35,664 nucleotides of DNA from Nitrospirota bacterium (GCA_021827365.1 JAKAWK010000010.1:1-35664), one strand, 5' to 3'; shown: positions 1 through 9,088, numbered from the stretch's first letter. Notes: generated by a model from the letters alone, not told the origin. Numbers and translations are program-made.

Positions 1-1062
1 CGTTACGGTCTTAGGCCCGAGGACATTGTCTTCGACACCCTGGCCCTCACGGTCTCCGCCGTCCAGGAGGCTTCCCGGCAGACACTCGAGACGATCCGCA
101 TCCTGAAGACGGAGTGGAACGCCCGGACGATCGTCGGCCTCTCCAACGTCTCCTTCGGACTTCCCGTACGAAAGACTGTCCACGACACCTTTCTCGCCAT
201 GGCCATCGGATCGGGCCTCGACGGGGCGATCTGTGACCCTTACGATCCCCTCCTTCACCAGACCGTGGCCGCGGCAAGCCTCTTCTCCGGCCGTGACCCC
301 GAATGCCGGGTTTTCATGGAAAAGGCTGCCTCCTGGACCCCGCTCATTCCCTCTACGGCGGGACCCCAGCCAGGATCTCCCGCAACCGGATCCACCCCGG
401 ACCATCCGCTTTCCATACCTGAAAAGATCGAACGTGCGATTATCGAGGGGGAACGCGAGGCTATTGGTCCCCTCGTTAATCAGGCCCTGGCCGAGGGAAC
501 GCCTCCATTCTCGATTTTTGTCGACCTCATGACGCCGGCAATCAGAAAACTTGGCGACCTCTTCGGGCAACGACTCAAATTCATCCCCCACCTGATCGCC
601 GGGGCCGATACCATGAAGAAGGGGGTGGAAATCCTCCAGCCCTATCTTGAAGCCAAGGGGCCAACGGAGCCCAAGGGAACGATCGTCTTCGCGACCGTCA
701 AGGGAGACATCCACGACATCGGGAAAAATATCTGCATTCTCATGCTGAGAAACTTTGGCTACCGTGTGATCGACCTCGGGAGGAATGTCCCCCTCGAGAC
801 GATCCTCGAGGCAGCGGAGAAGGAGAAGGCTCAGATCATTGCCCTCTCCGCCCTGATGACGACGACGATGATCCAGATGAAGATTGCCCTCGACACGGTC
901 CGGGAGCGCAATCTTCCCTACAGGATCATGGTGGGGGGAGCTGTGGTGACGCCGAAGTTTGCGACAGAAATCGGTGCGGACGGTTACGGCAAGGATGTGG
1001 GCGAGGTTGTGCCTCTCACGGAGCGAATCCTGGCCGAGCTTGAGAAGAAGACTCACCCCTGA
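1..1062 (+). CDS. metH: Methionine synthase, pterin- and cobalamin-binding part (5' truncated by window)
   Basis: The frame is open from base 1, so the start lies outside the window; an internal ATG at 199 is not the true start. The first ~75 codons show the methyltetrahydrofolate (pterin) domain signature GLSNVSFGLP followed by GLDGAICDPYD. After a proline-rich linker come the helical cap and the Rossmann B12 domain with the DxHxxG motif (GDIHDIGKN); the cobalt-ligating histidine codon is at 712-714. In this family the protein passes a methyl group from methyltetrahydrofolate to homocysteine via cobalamin. The protein stops about 30 residues after the last B12-domain strand, so the C-terminal AdoMet reactivation domain of E. 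coli-type MetH is absent. It could alternatively be a methyltransferase plus corrinoid protein acting on another methyl acceptor, since the N-terminal acceptor domain cannot be seen. Confidence 0.88.
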   Translation, partial: RYGLRPEDIVFDTLALTVSAVQEASRQTLETIRILKTEWNARTIVGLSNVSFGLPVRKTVHDTFLAMAIGSGLDGAICDPYDPLLHQTVAAASLFSGRDPECRVFMEKAASWTPLIPSTAGPQPGSPATGSTPDHPLSIPEKIERAIIEGEREAIGPLVNQALAEGTPPFSIFVDLMTPAIRKLGDLFGQRLKFIPHLIAGADTMKKGVEILQPYLEAKGPTEPKGTIVFATVKGDIHDIGKNICILMLRNFGYRVIDLGRNVPLETILEAAEKEKAQIIALSALMTTTMIQMKIALDTVRERNLPYRIMVGGAVVTPKFATEIGADGYGKDVGEVVPLTERILAELEKKTHP

Positions 1063-1063
1063 C

Positions 1064-1091
1064 GGAAGGGGAAAGGAGTCAACGCCCTTCC
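1064..1091 (+). terminator. Possible weak terminator hairpin after metH
   Basis: GGAAGGG at 1064-1070 pairs with CCCTTCC at 1085-1091, immediately after the metH stop codon. No T-run follows, so intrinsic termination is uncertain. The rest of the gap up to 1177 shows nothing recognisable. Confidence 0.25.
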
Positions 1092-1177
1092 CCTCTCCCT
1101 GAATTACACGGGATATGGCTAAGGTTGCCCGACTCCCCTCTCTCGCCCCATTCCTGTTCCTTTTGCCCCTCTAAGAG

Positions 1178-1963
1178 CTAGACAACAATCCTGAGCCCGT
1201 CATAGGCGGGATGAATTCCGGGAGGGAGTTCTTCCTCGAGCGTGGCGTGGTCCATGCGGTGGGACAGGTGCGTGATGTACCCCTGACGCGGACCGACTTC
1301 GGAGATCTCGGCCACCGCCTGGGCCAGCCCGAAGTGGGACTCGTGGGGCTCATAGCGGACTGCCCCCACGATCATCGTGGACGCGCCCTTCATCACCCTC
1401 TTCCCCTCGGGAGGAACCGCGTTGCAGTCGGTCAGATAGACCAGATCCCCGATCCGGAGGGCAGTGTTCATCACCGGACCATGCTCGACAAGAAAGGGCG
1501 TCACGAAGACTCCATGGATTTCCATGGGACCCGGAAGTTCCCTGGGCACAAGCTTGGGCCTGGTGACCCCCTCCCGGTTCACGTCGGAAAAGGCATAGGC
1601 AAACATTGCCCGTATCCGCTCAAGGACCCGGGGAGGAGCATAGATGGGAATCTCTTCCTGCATGATGAAATTGAAGGTCCGGAGCTCGTCCAGCCCCAGG
1701 ACGTGGTCGGCATGGGCATGGGTGTAAATAACGGCATCGATCCGGGAGAGGCCTTCCCGAAGGGCCTGGAAGCGAAGATCGGGGGCAGTGTCCACCAGGA
1801 TGTTCTTTCCGCCTGACGAGACAAGGATTGACGAACGGGTTCGCCGGTTCCGGAGGTCGGGAGACTGGCAGACAGGGCAGGAACAGCCGATCATGGGAAC
1901 ACCTACGGATGACCCGGTTCCCATAAAGAGAGCGGTGAGGGCCGGAGAGGAGGACGCGGTCAT
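1178..1963 (-). CDS. MBL-fold metal-dependent hydrolase (PhnP-like)
   Basis: This is a cytosolic metallo-beta-lactamase-fold hydrolase of about 261 residues. The N-terminus reads LFMGTGSSVGVPMIGCSCPVC, as in PhnP/lipoate-associated MBL proteins with a Cys cluster. The metal motif THAHADHVLGLDE follows, then a later histidine (EHGP), an aspartate (LTDCN) and a C-terminal THLSH, completing the dinuclear metal site. I chose the ATG at 1961-1963 because GGAGGGAGGA precedes it at good spacing. An upstream in-frame ATG at 1996 would add 11 residues but has a Shine-Dalgarno abutting the codon. It is the last gene of the typA operon, right behind the cyclophilin gene. The substrate is unknown; a phosphodiester (cyclic phosphate or nucleic acid) is likely from family knowledge. 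Confidence 0.82.
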   Translation of the reverse strand: MTASSSPALTALFMGTGSSVGVPMIGCSCPVCQSPDLRNRRTRSSILVSSGGKNILVDTAPDLRFQALREGLSRIDAVIYTHAHADHVLGLDELRTFNFIMQEEIPIYAPPRVLERIRAMFAYAFSDVNREGVTRPKLVPRELPGPMEIHGVFVTPFLVEHGPVMNTALRIGDLVYLTDCNAVPPEGKRVMKGASTMIVGAVRYEPHESHFGLAQAVAEISEVGPRQGYITHLSHRMDHATLEEELPPGIHPAYDGLRIVV

Positions 1964-2002
1964 TCCTCCCTCCGGCCGTTTGTTGTCATCTCCCAAATGT
2001 TC

Positions 2003-2656
2003 TCAAGGAGCAACGCGAAGGATTTTGACATGGAGAATGGTCACCGGATTGACCGGCCGGTCACGCCGGTCGGAGGGAACTTCGGAGATCTTGTCAGCGA
2101 CATCCTGTCCCGCAACGACCTGTCCGAAGATCGAGTAGTTTCCATCGAGCCAGGTGGTCGGGGCGACGGTGATGAAGAACTGGCTCCCGTTGGTGTCAGG
2201 GCCGGCGTTCGCCATGGCCAGGACGCCCTTATGATCGAAATGCAGTGCAGGATCGACCTCGTTCTTGAACTGGTAGCCAGGCCCGCCTGTTCCATTTCCC
2301 AGGGGATCACCGCCCTGTATCATGAAGTTCTTGATCACCCGGTGGAAGACAAGCCCGTCAAAGAAGGGGCGTTTCACCTGGGTTCCGGTTCGGGGATCGA
2401 TAAAAGGCTTGGTCCCCTCGGCCAGTCCCACGAAATTGGCGACCGTCTCGGGGGCCGAACTCGGAAAGAGCTGGCAGACAATGGTTCCCATCGAGGTTTC
2501 GATTTCGGCATATTCCCCCGGAGGCAGAGGGGCCCGGGTGGCAGATTCGGCATTTGCTGTCATTGGCAGTCCCTTATCCAAAATGGTGGTTGCAAGTCCC
2601 GTGAACAGGACGGCCAGAACCCAGACCGTCATCCTGAAAAAACCGCGCGGTTTCAT
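2003..2656 (-). CDS. Exported cyclophilin-type peptidyl-prolyl cis-trans isomerase
   Basis: A 217-residue protein that begins with a basic n-region and a hydrophobic stretch (about residues 8-28), consistent with a signal peptide or membrane anchor, so it probably acts in the periplasm. The cyclophilin domain spans about residues 47-215. It has the catalytic arginine in VFHRVIKNFMIQGGDP, the GTGGPGYQFKNE loop, LAMANAGPDTNGSQFFIT and the tryptophan/glycine segment WLDGNYSIFGQV. The ATG (2654-2656) overlaps the typA stop codon in an ATGA arrangement, which indicates translational coupling. It catalyses proline isomerisation during protein folding. Whether the leader is cleaved is not obvious (possible site after TANA). 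Confidence 0.9.
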   Translation of the reverse strand: MKPRGFFRMTVWVLAVLFTGLATTILDKGLPMTANAESATRAPLPPGEYAEIETSMGTIVCQLFPSSAPETVANFVGLAEGTKPFIDPRTGTQVKRPFFDGLVFHRVIKNFMIQGGDPLGNGTGGPGYQFKNEVDPALHFDHKGVLAMANAGPDTNGSQFFITVAPTTWLDGNYSIFGQVVAGQDVADKISEVPSDRRDRPVNPVTILHVKILRVAP

Positions 2657-4470
2657 TTTTTCGAGGCCCTCCTTCGTTCCTGCTCATTGAGGATCCGTTT
2701 CCTGATGCGGAGGCTCTCGGGGGTGACCTCCATGATCTCGTCGTCCTCCAGGAACTCCAGGGCCTGCTCGAGGCTCAGGATCTTGGGGGGAACGAGGGTG
2801 ATGGCGTCTTCTGCGGTCGAGGAGCGAATATTGGTAAGATGCTTCTTCTTGCAGGGATTGACGGCCAGATCGGTCGGGCGGGAGTGGGCCCCTATAATCA
2901 TGCCCTCATAGACCTTGGTCCCCGGCGAGACGAAGAGGACTCCCCGGTCCTGGACGCTTTCGAGGGCATAGGCCACCGTTTCTCCGGTTTCCATTGAGAC
3001 GAGGGCACCATTGATCCTGCCGGGAATGTCTCCCTTGTAGGGTCCGTAACCGTGGAATGTGTGGTTCAGAAGGCCTGTTCCCTTGGTATCGGAGAGAAAT
3101 TCGCTCCTGTACCCCAGAAGCCCCCGGGCGGGAATGAGGTATTCAAGGCGGACATGGCCGTCCTTCTGGGGGGCCATGTTGAGCATTTCACCCTTCCGGG
3201 GTCCGAGCTTCTCGATCACCGCACCGACATAATCTTCCTGGACATCCACGACAAGGTACTCGTAGGGTTCCTGGCGATTTGCCCCCTCGCCCTTGTAGAG
3301 CACATGAGGACGGGAGACCTGGAACTCATAGCCTTCTCGCCGCATCGTCTCGATCAGAATACCGATGTGAAGCTCCCCCCTCCCCGAGACCTTGAATGCG
3401 TCGGGACTGTCAGTTTCCTCCACACGCAGGGCGACGTTCGTCCGGATCTCCTTCATAAGGCGATCCCGGAGGTTTCGGCTGGTGACGAACTTGCCCTCCT
3501 GGCCGCAGAAAGGGGAGTTGTTCACGATGAATTCGAGCGAAATGGTCGGCTCGCCGATTTCGATAGGCGGCAGGGATCCAAGTTCAGTCACGTCGGAGAG
3601 GATGTCCCCGATCCGGAGATCCTCGAAGACGGCGATCAGGATGATGTCCCCCGCCTTGGCGGAAGGAACCTCGACCCGCTTGAGTCCCTCAAAGGAAAGG
3701 ATTTTCTTGACCTTGTTCTTCTCCACAAGCGCCCCGTCAACGACCCGGGCGATCGTCTCTCCCGCGGAGACATTGCCGCGAACGATCTTGCCAAGGGCGA
3801 TCTGTCCCAGATAGGAATCATACTCGAAGCTGGTCACCTGCATGAGGAAGGGACCGGTCTCGTCCACGTCCGGAGGCGGCACATGGTTGATGATGGTATC
3901 GAAGAGCGGAATAAGGTCGGTGCCTTCCTTCAAAGGATCGAGGGAGGCAATCCCCTTCTTCGCCGAGGCGAAGACGACAGGGTAGTCCATCTGGGCATCG
4001 GTGGCTCCAAGTTCGATGAAGAGGCTGAAGACCTCATTCTGGACATCGATGGGACGGGCCCCTGGCCGGTCGATCTTGTTGATCACGACGACGGGCCGAA
4101 GGCCCATGCGGAGAGCCTTGTTCAGGACGAACCGGGTCTGTGGCATGGGCCCGTCGAAGGCATCGACCACCAGAAGAACGCCATCCACAAGGGTCAGGGT
4201 CCGTTCCACCTCTCCCGAGAAGTCGGCATGTCCCGGAGTGTCCACGATATTGATCCGGTAGTCCTGGTAGAAGATACAGGTGTTCTTGGCCAGGATTGTG
4301 ATTCCCCGCTCCTTTTCCAGGGCATTGGAATCCATGACCCGCTCCTCGACCACCTCGTTCTCCCGAAAGACATGACCCTGCTGGAGCATCTTGTCCACAA
4401 GCGTCGTCTTCCCGTGGTCGACGTGGGCAATGATCGCTATGTTCCTGGTGTGCAAAAGTGACGCCGTCAT
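2653..4470 (-). CDS. typA: Ribosome-associated translational GTPase TypA/BipA
   Basis: This 605-residue protein has the normal length for BipA. Visible G motifs are AHVDHGKTT (G1), the switch segment [28 protein letters not shown] (G3) and NKID (G4). Domain II, the EF-G-like domains III and V, and the BipA C-terminal domain follow ([28 protein letters not shown]). I start at the ATG 4468-4470 ([10 protein letters not shown]), which sits a typical distance before G1; a frame extension upstream to 4596 has no family resemblance. AAGGCGG lies 8 bases upstream. It acts on the 70S ribosome in 50S assembly and stress adaptation. It leads an operon with the cyclophilin and MBL genes and has a promoter at 4567-4596. 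Confidence 0.96.
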   Translation of the reverse strand: MTASLLHTRNIAIIAHVDHGKTTLVDKMLQQGHVFRENEVVEERVMDSNALEKERGITILAKNTCIFYQDYRINIVDTPGHADFSGEVERTLTLVDGVLLVVDAFDGPMPQTRFVLNKALRMGLRPVVVINKIDRPGARPIDVQNEVFSLFIELGATDAQMDYPVVFASAKKGIASLDPLKEGTDLIPLFDTIINHVPPPDVDETGPFLMQVTSFEYDSYLGQIALGKIVRGNVSAGETIARVVDGALVEKNKVKKILSFEGLKRVEVPSAKAGDIILIAVFEDLRIGDILSDVTELGSLPPIEIGEPTISLEFIVNNSPFCGQEGKFVTSRNLRDRLMKEIRTNVALRVEETDSPDAFKVSGRGELHIGILIETMRREGYEFQVSRPHVLYKGEGANRQEPYEYLVVDVQEDYVGAVIEKLGPRKGEMLNMAPQKDGHVRLEYLIPARGLLGYRSEFLSDTKGTGLLNHTFHGYGPYKGDIPGRINGALVSMETGETVAYALESVQDRGVLFVSPGTKVYEGMIIGAHSRPTDLAVNPCKKKHLTNIRSSTAEDAITLVPPKILSLEQALEFLEDDEIMEVTPESLRIRKRILNEQERRRASKK

Positions 4471-4566
4471 TCGTTTATCCGCCTTGTGTTGAACTTGTAT
4501 CCTGGATGCCGGGACCGGTTCAGAAAAATCATGAACAAACCTGGCATGAAAAATAGCAGAACCACT

Positions 4567-4596
4567 ATGATAGGCGATCCTGGACTGAAAGGTCAA
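4567..4596 (-). promoter_or_regulatory. Sigma-70-like promoter of the typA operon
   Basis: Read on the minus strand: TTGACC (4591-4596), an 18-base spacer, then TATCAT (4567-4572). Each hexamer matches consensus at 5 of 6 positions. Transcription would begin near 4560 and give a leader of about 90 nt before the typA ATG. Confidence 0.6.
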
Positions 4597-4599
4597 TGC

Positions 4600-4651
4600 T
4601 GGCCCCCGGGCCGCTCCAGCCCTTGCTCCGGAAATTTGTCGCCGGGGGCCA
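4600..4651. repeat. 10-bp perfect inverted repeat in the typA/flavoprotein divergent region
   Basis: TGGCCCCCGG at 4600-4609 is repeated inverted as CCGGGGGCCA at 4642-4651, with 32 bases between. The left arm is directly upstream of the typA -35 hexamer. It could be an operator for a dimeric regulator, or a structure in a transcript crossing the region. Apart from this repeat and the promoter, the 404-base gap 4471-4874 shows only a good Shine-Dalgarno at its right end. Confidence 0.5.
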
Positions 4652-4874
4652 ACCCAGGGTCACTATCGGGACTTAACGGTCCGAGTCCGCGGGAGGGAAA
4701 GTGAGCAGGAGAGGGAATCTGGTTTTGTAAAAAGCTCTCTACCAGGGCCAGGACCGGACAAATTGAAGGGGGCCGTCTCCCTGTCCCCCCCGCCATTTTC
4801 TGATACATTGAAAAAAGGGTTCGTTTCAGACTCTGAATTTTTTTGAAAACAAATCCTTTTGAAAGGAGCAGATC

Positions 4875-6281
4875 ATGGCGGAATTAACCACTGACATCCT
4901 GATTGTCGGAGGAGGACCGGGGGGCATGATGGCCGGACTCACGGCCAGCCAGTTCTGGCCAAAAAAGAAGATCCTGATGGTCCGGCCGGAATCCGAATCC
5001 GTCATTCCCTGCGGGATCCCATATATTTTCGGAACCCTGGGTGGAACCAAGGAGGATGTCCTGGGTCTTTCTCCCTTTCTGGCCTCAGGCGGAGAGCTTC
5101 GTGTGGGAAGGGTCCTCTCCATCGACCGCTCCGCCCGGACCGCCCTTCTTGAAGACAAAGATGTGATTCACTGGGAGCGGCTCGTCCTCGGGACGGGCGG
5201 AGAAAATGTCGTCCCCCCGATTCCGGGAGTCGACCTCGAAGGGGTCTTCATCCTTCAGAAAGACTACGACTTCCAGGAGAGGCTCTTCCGGACCATGACC
5301 TCCGGCATCAAGCGCGTGGCCATCATCGGCGGAGGATTTGTGGGAGTCGAGTTTGCCGACGAGATCCGCAAGAGGGGCATCGAGGTTCATCTGATCGAAA
5401 TGCTCCCCCATCTGATGCAGGCAAACCTCGACCTCGACCTTTGCATTGCGGTGGAAAAACAGCTGAAGACCAATGGAGTCCAGCTTCATATCGGGGCCAC
5501 CGTCGAGGCCCTCCTTCCCAAAGAAGGGGGAAAAAAGGTGGCGAAAGTCCGTATCACCGGACAGGAGGAGCTTCCGGTGGATGCGGTTCTGGTGTCGATC
5601 GGGGTCCGGCCGAACGTGACGCTGGCCAAGGACATGGGGCTGACCCTGAGCCGCTCGGGTGGGATCTGGGTGGATGCCTTCCAGCGCTCGCGGGAGGATT
5701 CCGCCATCTTTGCTGTGGGAGACTGCGCCCACAAGCAGGACTTTTTCACCCGCAAGGCCATCCATGCCATGTTTGCCTCCCAGGCTGCAGCGGAAGGCCG
5801 TATTGCGGGGATGAACCTTTACGCCCTCCGGCAACCCCGCTACAATGCCGGGTCCGTCAGCGTCTATGCCAGCCAGATCGACGGCTTGGCCTTCGGAGTG
5901 GTCGGGATGACCGAGGAGCAGGCCCGCCACGAGGGCTTTCCGTTTATCGTGGGGGAAGCCCGCCTGCCGGACCACCATCCCTCCACCCTTCCGGGCACCA
6001 CGGAAACCTATTGCCGGGTAATTCTCGCGGAAGACTCCACACAGATCCTGGGGGGGCAGATTCTGGGAGGCCCGACCACCGGAGAGCTTCTGAATACGAT
6101 CGGGCTGGCCGTCCAGATGCATGCCACCGCCCTTGACCTAGCCTCGATGCAATTCGGAAGCCAGCCCCGGCTGACCTCCTCCATCCATCCGCTGGTTGCC
6201 GCCACGGGCGAGGCCCTGAGACGCCACCGGGCCCTCCACCCGCCCTGCGAAACCATGCACACGGGAGAAGGTCACACCTGA
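4875..6281 (+). CDS. FAD/NAD(P)-dependent oxidoreductase, CoA-disulfide reductase / NADH oxidase-like
   Basis: A 468-residue flavoprotein. The FAD-binding glycine motif GGGPGG is at residues 12-17 and a second Rossmann motif (IIGGGFVGVEFADE) near 149 binds NAD(P)H. AVGDCAHKQD is the second FAD-contact motif, and the C-terminal third is the pyridine-nucleotide-disulfide dimerisation domain. A single cysteine at residue 46 in PCGIPYIFG matches the one-Cys active site of coenzyme A disulfide reductases and NADH oxidases (usually SCGLPYY). It is therefore predicted to reduce a disulfide, persulfide or oxygen with NAD(P)H; the exact acceptor cannot be told. GAAAGGAG at 4861-4868 precedes the ATG by 6 bases. 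No clear promoter was found in front of it. Confidence 0.82.
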   Translation: MAELTTDILIVGGGPGGMMAGLTASQFWPKKKILMVRPESESVIPCGIPYIFGTLGGTKEDVLGLSPFLASGGELRVGRVLSIDRSARTALLEDKDVIHWERLVLGTGGENVVPPIPGVDLEGVFILQKDYDFQERLFRTMTSGIKRVAIIGGGFVGVEFADEIRKRGIEVHLIEMLPHLMQANLDLDLCIAVEKQLKTNGVQLHIGATVEALLPKEGGKKVAKVRITGQEELPVDAVLVSIGVRPNVTLAKDMGLTLSRSGGIWVDAFQRSREDSAIFAVGDCAHKQDFFTRKAIHAMFASQAAAEGRIAGMNLYALRQPRYNAGSVSVYASQIDGLAFGVVGMTEEQARHEGFPFIVGEARLPDHHPSTLPGTTETYCRVILAEDSTQILGGQILGGPTTGELLNTIGLAVQMHATALDLASMQFGSQPRLTSSIHPLVAATGEALRRHRALHPPCETMHTGEGHT

Positions 6282-6326
6282 AATCCCAGCACATTCATTC
6301 AAGTCTCTCTTCGAAAGACCCAAACG

Positions 6327-6351
6327 GGGGCCAGGCCGGAAGGCCGGCCCC
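6327..6351 (+). other. Strong GC hairpin between flavoprotein and pyruvate kinase genes
   Basis: GGGGCC and GGCC (27-32 and 34-37 of the 6300s, with A6333 bulged) pair with GGCC and GGCCCC (6342-6351) around a GGAA tetraloop. No T-run follows, so it is not a classical terminator. It could attenuate or stabilise the intercistronic RNA just before the pyruvate kinase ribosome-binding site. Confidence 0.5.
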
Positions 6352-6377
6352 TCATGCTCCTTCTTCCGGAGACCTTC

Positions 6378-7832
6378 ATGAAGAATCTTCCCGGACACCA
6401 TACCAAGATCGTCTGTACCATCGGGCCGGCCTCTGACTCCCTTCCCATCCTGAAAGAGATGATCCGAAAGGGCATGAACGTCGCCCGACTGAACCTGGCT
6501 CACGGATCCCCCGATGAACACCGGGAGCGCATCGGACGTATCCGTGAGGCGGCCCGGGCGACAGGGCGACGGATCCTCATCCTCGCCGATCTTCCCGGTC
6601 CCAAAATCCGGATCGGATCCCTGCCCGCTCCCCTGACCCTTCGGCGGGGGGAACGCATCCTCATTGCTTCCTCAGGAACTCCACTCGATAAAGAAAGCCT
6701 CGCGGTCGTCCCTCTCGATCTTCCCCCTCTTGTCCGGCCCCTTCGACAGGGTGACCGGATTACCCTAAGCGACGGATCCCTCTCGCTTAAGGTCGAAGAG
6801 AGGTCGGGCGACTCCCTTCTTTGCCGTGTCGTGACCGGAGGGATTCTTCTCTCCAGAAAGGGCGTCAACCTTCCCGGTCTCACGGCAAGCGGGGAAGCCT
6901 TTACCGAAAAGGACCGCTCCCTTCTCGCCTTTGCTCTGGAGGCCGGGGTGGAGGCGGTGAGCGTCTCTTTCGTCTCCTTGGCCGAAGATGTCGATGCCGT
7001 GCGACGAGAATCGCGAAGACTGGGCCATGACCCCTTTCTTGTCGCCAAGATCGAGAGAAGGCAGGCGCTCAAAAACATCGATGAGATTCTTCACTCTGCC
7101 GACGGAATCATGGTCGCCCGGGGAGATCTCGGGGTGGAGGTTCCGCTCGAGCGGATCGCCCTCTTCCAGAAAGAACTCATCCACAAGGCCGTGGCGGCGG
7201 GGAAACCGGTCATCACAGCGACCCAGATGATGGAGTCGATGATCCACAACCCCACCCCAACCCGGGCCGAGGTCACCGATGTCTCAAACGCCATCATTGA
7301 CGGAACCGACGCCCTCATGCTTTCGGAGGAATCGGCCATGGGCGATGACCCGGTGGCGGCAGTGGCGATGCTGTCCCGGATTGCAAGGGTCACCGAATCA
7401 TCGGCTACGGTCAGGGAACCTGTTCCGTCCGATCCCCCTCGCGCCTCCTTTCCGGTGGAAGAGGTCCTGGCTTATGGCGTCCGGACAGCGGTCCAGGCTC
7501 TGTCACCTCTCTTCGTGGTCACCCCCACAGAGTCGGGGGAAACCGCCTCGCGAATTGCCCGGTTCCGGCTTTCGCCCTGGATCCTGGCCCTTTGCCCAAA
7601 GGAACGTGTGTGCCAGAAACTTTGTCTGACACGGGGAGTCTGGCCAGTGAAGGTGGAGGGGGAGGGAGTCTCCTGGGAGCAAACCGCCCGGTCGATACTC
7701 GCGGAAAGGGGTGCGGAAAGGGGGCTGATCATCCTGACGCGAGGCCCCGGGCCGGGAACACCCGGGGAGAGCAATCATCTCGAGATCATCCGGATCGAAA
7801 ATCCTGGGAATCAGCCCTTGCCCGACCATTAA
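6378..7832 (+). CDS. pyk: Pyruvate kinase
   Basis: A 484-residue enzyme converting phosphoenolpyruvate and ADP to pyruvate and ATP. It shows the N-terminal HTKIVCTIGPAS, NVARLNLAHGS, the DLPGPKIRIG loop, a B-domain (about residues 75-165) and the catalytic lysine segment FLVAKIERRQAL. The metal-binding segment MVARGDLGVEVP, ITATQMMESM and DGTDALMLSEESAMG follow, with a C-terminal allosteric-type domain. I prefer the ATG at 6378 because GGAG lies 6 bases upstream and the protein then starts as family members do. An ATG at 6354 would add 8 residues directly after the hairpin. It probably forms a transcription unit with the preceding flavoprotein gene. Confidence 0.95.
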   Translation: MKNLPGHHTKIVCTIGPASDSLPILKEMIRKGMNVARLNLAHGSPDEHRERIGRIREAARATGRRILILADLPGPKIRIGSLPAPLTLRRGERILIASSGTPLDKESLAVVPLDLPPLVRPLRQGDRITLSDGSLSLKVEERSGDSLLCRVVTGGILLSRKGVNLPGLTASGEAFTEKDRSLLAFALEAGVEAVSVSFVSLAEDVDAVRRESRRLGHDPFLVAKIERRQALKNIDEILHSADGIMVARGDLGVEVPLERIALFQKELIHKAVAAGKPVITATQMMESMIHNPTPTRAEVTDVSNAIIDGTDALMLSEESAMGDDPVAAVAMLSRIARVTESSATVREPVPSDPPRASFPVEEVLAYGVRTAVQALSPLFVVTPTESGETASRIARFRLSPWILALCPKERVCQKLCLTRGVWPVKVEGEGVSWEQTARSILAERGAERGLIILTRGPGPGTPGESNHLEIIRIENPGNQPLPDH

Positions 7833-7903
7833 AACATTTATCATCGGGCCACCTTCACGGCAGAGCCCTTTCGGTCAGGATCAAAAAGCCACGGAATCGG
7901 ACC

Positions 7904-9088
7904 TCATCGTCCATCCTCGACCCAAAAGGCGGCGCACTTGAGATAATCCAGCTCCGGCATGGCCAGAAGGCGGGGATGGTCCCAGGCGGCCCGACCCTGG
8001 TAGACCATCCGGGCCCGGCGTCCTTCCTTTTGAAAGACAGCGCGGAGGATCCCGGAAAAATCCTCCCAGGAAAGAAGGGCCGAACAGGAACAGGCCACGA
8101 AGACTCCCCGGGAGGCCAAAAGGGAGAGTCCCAGACGAAAGGCGGCATGATAGCCCTCGATGCCTTCCTTGATCAGCCTCCGGCTCTTGATAAAGGCTGG
8201 GGGATCGAGAATGACCGCATCGAAGCTCTCCCCCGCCTCCCGGGCCCTTCTCCCCCAGGAAAGGAAGTCCGAACAGATCCCCCGGCCTTGGGGAACATTG
8301 GTCTGGTAGAAGGCGATGGCCCGCTCGGATGCATCCACTCCGGTGATCCGGGAGCCCGTTTTTAGGGCTGCGATCGCCGCCGACCATCCCCCCACATAGC
8401 AGTAGGCATCCAGGACCCGCTCTCTTGCCAGAAGGGGGGCCAGGGCCCGGACATTGTCCTTCTGGTCGAGAAAGAGTCCGGTCTTCTGACCCTCCCGGAG
8501 GGAAAATCGAATCCCTGTCCCCCCGATCCGGACAGAGACTTCAGGGGGCACCAGGCCTTCGAAGAGGTCCTCTTCCACCGAAAGGCCTTCTGCCTCCCGC
8601 GCCCGCAGGCTCCGGTCGATCCGGATTCCTTTCGGACGAAGTCGCGACGACAGGATCTCAAGAATATCTCGCGAATGTTCTTCCAGGGCCCGGGTGGTGA
8701 TCTGGACGGAGAGATACTCCCCGAAGCGGTCAACCACGAGCCCCGGAAGGGCGTCCGCCTCGGAATGAACAAGGCGGAGGCCCTCGTCCTCGATCCTTCC
8801 GAGTTCGTCGCGCATTTTGAGGGAGCGTCCGATCATCTCCTCAAGGTAGTCCCGGAGGGAAGAAACCCGCCCTTCGAGAAGACGGACCGAGATCAGGGAA
8901 TGGGGGTTGTAGAGCCCCGTTCCCAAAAATCTCCCGGACGAGGAACGGACGTCCACCAGAAGAGGGAGTGTCGCCTTGTCGGGGAATCTCTGGATTTCAT
9001 TCGAAAAGATCCACCGGTGTCCGGCCAGGACACGCCTCTCTTCGTTCTTTTTCAGGAGAACCTCTCCCCGGTCCTTCAACTCCGACAT
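7904..9088 (-). CDS. Class I SAM-dependent rRNA methyltransferase, RlmI-like
   Basis: A 394-residue protein close to the usual RlmI/RlmK-N length. The N-terminal ~70 residues form a PUA-like RNA-binding domain (GHRWIFSNEI). A central domain carries SLREGQKTGLFLDQ. The Rossmann methyltransferase domain has VLDAYCYVGGWSAAIA for SAM binding, GVDASERAI and the catalytic-site motif LDPPAF. The family methylates C5 of a 23S rRNA cytosine. I chose the ATG at 9086-9088, preceded by GGGGAGGGAG; the frame extends to a TTG at 9133 with no support. It converges with the pyruvate kinase gene, leaving 71 bases without a clear terminator. Confidence 0.88.
   Translation of the reverse strand: MSELKDRGEVLLKKNEERRVLAGHRWIFSNEIQRFPDKATLPLLVDVRSSSGRFLGTGLYNPHSLISVRLLEGRVSSLRDYLEEMIGRSLKMRDELGRIEDEGLRLVHSEADALPGLVVDRFGEYLSVQITTRALEEHSRDILEILSSRLRPKGIRIDRSLRAREAEGLSVEEDLFEGLVPPEVSVRIGGTGIRFSLREGQKTGLFLDQKDNVRALAPLLARERVLDAYCYVGGWSAAIAALKTGSRITGVDASERAIAFYQTNVPQGRGICSDFLSWGRRAREAGESFDAVILDPPAFIKSRRLIKEGIEGYHAAFRLGLSLLASRGVFVACSCSALLSWEDFSGILRAVFQKEGRRARMVYQGRAAWDHPRLLAMPELDYLKCAAFWVEDGR

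Noticed and set aside
3052-4461. A 469-codon open frame on the plus strand
   Set aside because: It is antisense to typA, whose motifs are unmistakable; GC-rich codon use keeps the complementary frame open. The translation shows no family resemblance.
4808-4840. Possible promoter for the flavoprotein gene starting with TTGAAA
   Set aside because: No acceptable -10 hexamer occurs at 15-19 bases from it.
5085-6122. A 345-codon open frame on the minus strand
   Set aside because: Antisense shadow of the flavoprotein gene; repetitive Gly/Asp/His composition and no Shine-Dalgarno.
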